Assembly: GCA_018266915.1 (NCBI GenBank) | Contig: JAFDZM010000045.1 | Coordinates: 1-64,000 of the forward strand | Origin: Bacteroidota bacterium | Lineage (GTDB): Bacteria > Bacteroidota > Bacteroidia > Sphingobacteriales > Sphingobacteriaceae | DNA: 64,000 nt | Direction: 5' to 3' | Shown here: one piece after another, positions 59,621-64,000 of the stretch | Position numbering within the stretch: the first letter of the stretch is position 1 | Layout: each line of letters begins with the position of its first letter | Position numbers and translations under genes: made by a program | The notes under the pieces: generated by a model | What the model saw: the letters and a program-made list of their open reading frames with translations, nothing else | What the model was told of the DNA's origin: nothing | The model's database searches: none

Positions 59621-61051
59621 GTGAGTGTTATAGAACTTATCATTTTCCTTGTACTATATATTGCATTGCCATTTGTTGGTTTTGCGAAATTGTTTGAAAA
59701 AGCAGGCCGTCCGGGCTGGCAGGGCTATGTCCCGATTTATAACGCCTATGTGATCATAGAGCTTACTGGCAAGCCAAAGTGGTGGATTATTTTGATACTG
59801 ATCCCTGCTATCAATATATTGGCTATCATTGGTCTTACTATTGACTTACTTAAGTCATTTGGTAAATTTTCATTACGCGATTGGTTTGCCGGGGTAGTAT
59901 TACCATTTATTTACCTGATAAAATGGGGTAACGATAAAGAGACCAAATATCTCGGCCCTTCGCAAACGCCCGAATTCAAAGAAAAATACGGCAAGCAATT
60001 AAAAAAATCACCAGCACGAGAGTGGACAGAAGCTATCGTTTTTGCAGTGCTTGCGGCAACTATAATCCGCACATTTTTTATTGAAGCTTACGTGATCCCC
60101 AGCGGATCGATGGAAAGCACCTTACTGGTAGGCGATTACCTGTTTGTAAGCAAAATGAACTACGGCCCGCGTTTACCAATGACGCCGCTGTCATTCCCTT
60201 TTGCACAAAATACGATGCCGCTTATAAATACCAAATCGTATTCTGATATTATAAAATTGCCTTATTATCGTCTGCCAGGTTTCAGTGATATTAAAAAAGG
60301 CGACGTAGTAGTATTCAACTTCCCGATGCAGTCTGATTCACCTTATTACAGGCCGGTTGACAAGGAAGATAACTACATTAAACGTTGCCAGGGTACGCCG
60401 GGCGATACACTTTCTATCGTTGATGCTCAGGTGTATGTGAATAGTAAACCAAACCCTGTTCCGCCGCAAAGTCAGCCTTCTTATATTGTTACTACTGATG
60501 GCAACCAGATCAATCCGCAGATTTTGACAGATCTGCATATTGAACAGGGAATGGGCAGCAACGAATGGTTGATGACACGCCAGGCAGCTGCTACCTTGAA
60601 AGGGTATTCAAATATCAAATCAATAACTGAATATATTCAACCCAGGAATACCTTCAACCCTGAAGAATTCCCGCATGACCCGCACCTGAAATGGAACGTA
60701 GATAATTACGGTCCGATTATCATACCAAAAGCAGGCATGACCATCAAACTGGATAGTCTTACCTTCCCGGTCTATAGACGAGTTATCGAAGTTTACGAGA
60801 AAAACAAACTGGAAATTAGGGACAACGATTTCATAATCAATGGCAAGAAAACAAACACCTATACATTTAAGCAAAACTATTACTGGATGATGGGTGATAA
60901 CCGCCACAATTCAGAAGATTCACGCTTTTGGGGGTTTGTGCCTGAGGACCATATCGTAGGTAAAGCTTTGTTTATCTGGATGAGCACAGACTCAGCCGGA
61001 AGTTTCTTAAACTCCATCCGCTGGAGCAGGATATTTAAGGGGATACATTAA
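59621..61051 (+). CDS. lepB: Signal peptidase I fused to a DUF5684-like membrane domain
   Basis: 476 residues with a GTG start at 59621. The first ~120 residues (LYIALPFVGFAKLFEKAGRPGWQGYVPIYNAYVI ... FAGVVLPFIYLIKWGNDK in pieces) form a DUF5684-like multi-pass domain absent from E. coli LepB. The S26 protease follows: Ser-Met in IPSGSMESTLLVGDYLFVSK (about 163-167), Lys in YIKRCQGTPGD (about 251) and GDNRHNSEDSRFWGFVPE (about 425-441). The segment between catalytic Ser and Lys and the region up to GDN contain a long insertion (about 260-420). It removes signal peptides at the inner membrane. Confidence 0.93.
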   Translation: MSVIELIIFLVLYIALPFVGFAKLFEKAGRPGWQGYVPIYNAYVIIELTGKPKWWIILILIPAINILAIIGLTIDLLKSFGKFSLRDWFAGVVLPFIYLIKWGNDKETKYLGPSQTPEFKEKYGKQLKKSPAREWTEAIVFAVLAATIIRTFFIEAYVIPSGSMESTLLVGDYLFVSKMNYGPRLPMTPLSFPFAQNTMPLINTKSYSDIIKLPYYRLPGFSDIKKGDVVVFNFPMQSDSPYYRPVDKEDNYIKRCQGTPGDTLSIVDAQVYVNSKPNPVPPQSQPSYIVTTDGNQINPQILTDLHIEQGMGSNEWLMTRQAAATLKGYSNIKSITEYIQPRNTFNPEEFPHDPHLKWNVDNYGPIIIPKAGMTIKLDSLTFPVYRRVIEVYEKNKLEIRDNDFIINGKKTNTYTFKQNYYWMMGDNRHNSEDSRFWGFVPEDHIVGKALFIWMSTDSAGSFLNSIRWSRIFKGIH

Positions 61052-61106
61052 TAGACTTCGGATTGCGGAGGTTTGATTTCGGAATTTAATCGGAACTAAC
61101 TAAAAG

Positions 61107-61221
61107 GTGTCATTGCGATGAACGGCCTGTGTGGTGAAGAAGCAATCGCATACTTTACAGGGCGAAAATGCATGGCGGCTCTGCACAGTTCGCGATTGCC
61201 ACACTGCGTTCGCAATGACAC
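61107..61221. repeat. REP-like element (GTCATTGCGA family)
   Basis: GTGTCATTGCG at 61107 and CGCAATGACAC at 61211 are perfect inverted ends. AAGCAATCGCA and GCGATTGCCACAC are inner complementary parts. Same family as 6648-6765; here it lies between convergent lepB and the Ldh-type gene. Confidence 0.85.
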
Positions 61222-61231
61222 ATTGTAAAAG

Positions 61232-62311
61232 TTAATTACTTAACTGAGCCACCCCAAACTTCTCCGCTATCTCATTCAAATCTTTTACAACAGCATCTAC
61301 TAATGGAATACCGCTAATTTTCCTTTCAGCTTCAGCTTCCAGTTCTGGCTCGCCAGGAATGATCACTTTCAGATTTGGGTCGATAGTAGCCGATGATTTA
61401 AAGCGGCTGATCCAATTATCCATATGCTGTTTAAACTCCTCAACCGGGCGGAAACCGTCTACACGCATCGCGCCGAAAAAATGACCAATACCAGTGCCAA
61501 CCGGGTCATTCGGCGGGTCAAGAAAAGCGACAAATGGTGGTACCCAGGGACCATAATTAGCGCCGGATAGTACTGCTGAAAGAATATCGACTGTTGCACT
61601 TAATCCAAAACCTTTATGACTACCATGATCACGGTCGCTGCCCAGGGGCAATAAAGCACCGCCTGATTTTAAAGCATGCGGATCGGTAGTTGGTTCTCCT
61701 TGTTTATTTTGTATCCAACCCTCAGGAACCTGTTCACCTGCCCGTTGTGCGATCTCCAGTTTACCATTAGCAGCAGCTGAAGTGGCCAAATCTACGATCA
61801 CCGGCGGATACTTTCCTGCAGGAAATGCATAGCACATTGGGTTAGTGCCCAACAACCGCTCACTCGAGAAAGTAGGCGATACCAGCGGACTGGCATTGGT
61901 CATCGCAAAACCAATCATATCCATTTCTACCGCCTTCATCGCATGATAACCAGCTATACCGAAATGGTTCGAGTTTCTCACAGACACCCATCCTGAACCA
62001 TATTTCTCTGCTTTTTCAATAGCTACCTTCATTGCAAAAGGCGCTACAACCAAGCCTAACCCTGCATCGCCATCTACCGTTGCAGTGGTTGCTGTTTCAT
62101 GCACAACTTTGATATCAGGATTGGTATTGATCCGCCTTTTCTCCCATAAACGCACATAGCCTTGCAATCTGGCTACACCGTGCGAATCGATCCCCCGCAG
62201 ATCAGATTTAATCAATACATCAGCAGCCAGGCGCGAATGTTCAGCGCTACAGCCTATTGCTGTAAAAATATTTTCAGTAAAGTTGCGGAGGGTAGATTCT
62301 GAGACGAGCAT
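61232..62311 (-). CDS. Ldh-family (malate/L-sulfolactate-type) dehydrogenase
   Basis: 359 residues. The N-terminal segment SDLRGIDSHGVARLQGYVRLW (about 51-71, conserved His in DSHG) and NSNHFGIAGYHAMKAVE (about 112-128, catalytic His) are diagnostic of the Ldh_2 family, which uses a non-Rossmann NAD(P) fold. GSDRDHGSHKGFGLSATVDIL (about 224) is another conserved block. The family includes malate, ureidoglycolate and L-sulfolactate dehydrogenases; the substrate here cannot be decided from sequence. Cytoplasmic, no obvious operon partners. Confidence 0.92.
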   Translation of the reverse strand: MLVSESTLRNFTENIFTAIGCSAEHSRLAADVLIKSDLRGIDSHGVARLQGYVRLWEKRRINTNPDIKVVHETATTATVDGDAGLGLVVAPFAMKVAIEKAEKYGSGWVSVRNSNHFGIAGYHAMKAVEMDMIGFAMTNASPLVSPTFSSERLLGTNPMCYAFPAGKYPPVIVDLATSAAANGKLEIAQRAGEQVPEGWIQNKQGEPTTDPHALKSGGALLPLGSDRDHGSHKGFGLSATVDILSAVLSGANYGPWVPPFVAFLDPPNDPVGTGIGHFFGAMRVDGFRPVEEFKQHMDNWISRFKSSATIDPNLKVIIPGEPELEAEAERKISGIPLVDAVVKDLNEIAEKFGVAQLSN

Positions 62312-62367
62312 ATAGGCAAATATAGCAACCTTATGCTATCAGTTTAAATGCGTTATTAGGTTTGAGT

Positions 62368-63732
62368 TTAATGAAGCCTGTTGAACAGGATAGAACGATT
62401 GTTTAAAGCCCTTCCAGTATGATAATAGATTTTTTGAACGATATGTCCTAATGAATACTTTGGTAACACGCCAGCCACTGTAGTTACCATGCCGGCAGGC
62501 GTGATTTTACGGATCAGGTTATTATTGGCATCAGCTACATATAAATTATCCGATGCATCTACAGCTATCCCGGCAGGGTCGTTAAAAGAGGCTTGGGTAT
62601 CCTGACCGTTCTGTGCCCCTGCCTGTCCGCTGCCCGCTATAGTTGTAACCGCCCCGGCTGGCGTTATAGCACGGACTAGGTTATTGATATCGTCGGTCAC
62701 GTAAACATTTCCTGAGGGGTCAACCGTTAGGCTGTTCGGAAAATAAAACCGTGCTGCCGTATCCAGTCCATCTTTTGAGCCGATATCTCCGTTCCCGGCA
62801 AGCGTAGAAGTCGTTCCGTCTGGGGCCACTTTCCGGATCAAATTATTCAGCATATCAGCCACATACACATTGCCTGCCGCATCTACCGCTACTCCTGTTG
62901 GATTGTTGAAAGTAGCATCTTTTCCCGCTCCGTTGTTTGAGCCTGCATTGCCATTGCCTGAAAGTGTAGTTGTATTACCCGATGGACTAACCACGCAAAT
63001 CCGGTTGTTACCGGCATCGGCCACATACACATTTCCTGAGGCATCAACCGCTACCCCACTTGGACCGGCAAAAAGCGGTGTGCTTGTTACCGTATTGCTC
63101 GTATCCACAGCAACCACTGTACCCGCAAGTGTGCTCACTGTCCCGTCAGGTGTAATTTTACGGATAAGATTATTTCCGGCATCGGCTACATATACATTAC
63201 CCGCCGCGTCAACAGTCAATCCTGATGGCCTGTTAAATGATGCCAGTTTGCCTATACCATTAATGGCACCTACATTTCCTGTTCCGGCCAGGGTTGATAC
63301 CGTACCATTGGTGGATATTTTTTGAATGCGGTTATACCAGTAATCGGCCACATAAAGATTCCCTGCCGCATCAACGGCCACATCAGAAGGTGATGAAAAG
63401 AGGGCCGGTATTACTCCGGTTGAGTCTGTAGGCTCTGTACTTCCTGTTATACCCGTGGAACCAGTAGCTCCTACGTTATAAGGGGTTGGATCATATTTAC
63501 CGGGGATTATTTTAACATCAGTCTTGGTACAAGACACCACAATGACTATCACGCACAAAACAATTGCGGCAGGTAATAATCGTTTAAAACGGGGTAAATA
63601 TCTCAATGCTGATAAATAAACTGGTATTTGTACGTTGACCTGCGATTGTATGTTCACACCGGTCAACCAAAGATAATATTTTTCTTTGCGCGGGTTTTCC
63701 CGATTTTTTATTAGCATTTCGATACCCGGCAA
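62368..63732 (-). CDS. NHL-repeat protein, probable lipoprotein
   Basis: 454 residues as the longest frame. A hydrophobic stretch LLPAAIVLCVIVIVVSCTKTD ends in a lipobox-like Cys68, too far from the first Met for a normal signal. An internal TTG start near 63606 would give a 26-residue lipoprotein signal and is worth testing. Six NHL repeats (such as VDAAGNVYVADMLNNLIRKV) follow, as in 16367-17518, then about 45 residues without repeats (ending VQKIYYHTGRALNNRS). Probably a surface beta-propeller; no catalytic residues seen. Confidence 0.88.
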   Translation of the reverse strand: MPGIEMLIKNRENPRKEKYYLWLTGVNIQSQVNVQIPVYLSALRYLPRFKRLLPAAIVLCVIVIVVSCTKTDVKIIPGKYDPTPYNVGATGSTGITGSTEPTDSTGVIPALFSSPSDVAVDAAGNLYVADYWYNRIQKISTNGTVSTLAGTGNVGAINGIGKLASFNRPSGLTVDAAGNVYVADAGNNLIRKITPDGTVSTLAGTVVAVDTSNTVTSTPLFAGPSGVAVDASGNVYVADAGNNRICVVSPSGNTTTLSGNGNAGSNNGAGKDATFNNPTGVAVDAAGNVYVADMLNNLIRKVAPDGTTSTLAGNGDIGSKDGLDTAARFYFPNSLTVDPSGNVYVTDDINNLVRAITPAGAVTTIAGSGQAGAQNGQDTQASFNDPAGIAVDASDNLYVADANNNLIRKITPAGMVTTVAGVLPKYSLGHIVQKIYYHTGRALNNRSILFNRLH

Positions 63733-63768
63733 TTAGTGGTTATATTTAAAACACTAATCCTCAATATC

Positions 63769-64000
63769 ATGTATCTCAGCCGGACCAAATTCATTGTCAC
63801 TCTTATTGCATTTGATTTTATCAGTGCAATAACTTTTGCTCAAAAACCTCGCGCCCGGGATATCGGCATTCCGTTTAACGGTACTCCGGGAAAATACAAT
63901 GCAATAACTGATGTAGCCGGTGTAGAAGTAGGATATAGCACCATTATTAGCGGTTCGGGAAAAGATCATATCGGTAAAGGGCCGGTTAGAACAGGGGTTA
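63769..64000 (+). CDS. P1-family peptidase (DmpA/BapA-like), partial
   Basis: The frame starts with ATG at 63769 and continues past the window edge with 77 codons visible. A signal peptide (MYLSRTKFIVTLIAFDFISAITFAQ in pieces) is followed by RDIGIPFNGTPGKYNAITDVAGVEVGYST, which matches the beginning of DmpA-like N-terminal-nucleophile aminopeptidases. These enzymes process themselves into two chains and remove D-amino or beta-amino acids from short peptides. The nucleophile region is outside the window. Divergent from the NHL gene with a short spacer. Confidence 0.8.
   Translation, partial: MYLSRTKFIVTLIAFDFISAITFAQKPRARDIGIPFNGTPGKYNAITDVAGVEVGYSTIISGSGKDHIGKGPVRTGV

Noticed and set aside
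63754..63969. 71-codon frame at the right edge, minus strand
   Set aside because: The opposite strand encodes a recognisable signal peptide and P1-peptidase N-terminus.

Overview
The window looks like chromosomal DNA of a Bacteroidota bacterium, most likely family Sphingobacteriaceae (Mucilaginibacter or Pedobacter-like). Supporting this are a T9SS type B (gliding-motility) C-terminal sorting domain, TAnnTTTG promoter boxes, a fused formimidoyltransferase-cyclodeaminase, lineage-typical membrane families (DUF4293, DUF3098, DUF5683 and DUF5684 types) and the gene orders ftsX-DUF3098-uppP-truB-ribF and parA-parB-DUF5683-dapB-lepB. No rRNA, tRNA, transposase, prophage or CRISPR array was seen.

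Layout. 0-3.6 kb: a 95-bp tandem duplication, a GAF-PAS-DHp protein without an ATPase domain, a secreted SGNH hydrolase and a membrane protein/XRE regulator pair. 3.6-10.5 kb: a complete histidine-degradation operon on the minus strand (marR-hutH-hutU-hutI-ftcD) with a 20-bp palindrome ahead of marR. 10.7-19.3 kb: small lipoproteins, an SGNH/MBOAT acyl-transfer pair, a PD40 beta-propeller protein, an NHL lipoprotein and a peptide-binding lipoprotein. 19.4-21.2 kb: an AT-rich type II restriction-modification pair. 21.2-32.4 kb: aconitase, a VapC-type toxin-antitoxin pair, a GIN-like protein, polysaccharide deacetylase, a TolC/adaptor efflux pair, gpsA and small secreted proteins. 32.5-44.5 kb: a DEAD-box helicase, a ParE-type toxin-antitoxin pair, lspA, truA, an ABC exporter, then ftsX, DUF3098, uppP, truB and ribF, with a frameshifted GxxExxY gene wedged between uppP and truB. 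44.7-56.2 kb: an APH-type kinase, a TroA-fold binding protein, a GH20 hexosaminidase, a TonB-dependent receptor, a T9SS-secreted protein, a beta-barrel protein, a VIT1 transporter and an FMN reductase. 56.4-64 kb: parAB, DUF5683, dapB, lepB, an Ldh-type dehydrogenase, a second NHL protein and the start of a P1-family peptidase.

The most unusual feature is in the spacers. More than fifteen intergenic stretches are built from runs of a 7-9 bp word repeated with small changes, very often as two complementary arms that would fold into a long imperfect hairpin. The word differs between loci (for example ATCTCAA, ACAACCAAT, AAAGCTT, GCACATCT, ACGTA, GTGTAATC, AATCAACT) while the architecture stays the same. 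In three places paired or outer arms enclose something: a membrane protein/XRE pair, a GxxExxY pseudogene (exact 29-bp inverted arms) and a rho-independent terminator. In two places word-like sequence appears to enter coding DNA. I do not know a named family that fits, and this is my main candidate for something undescribed.
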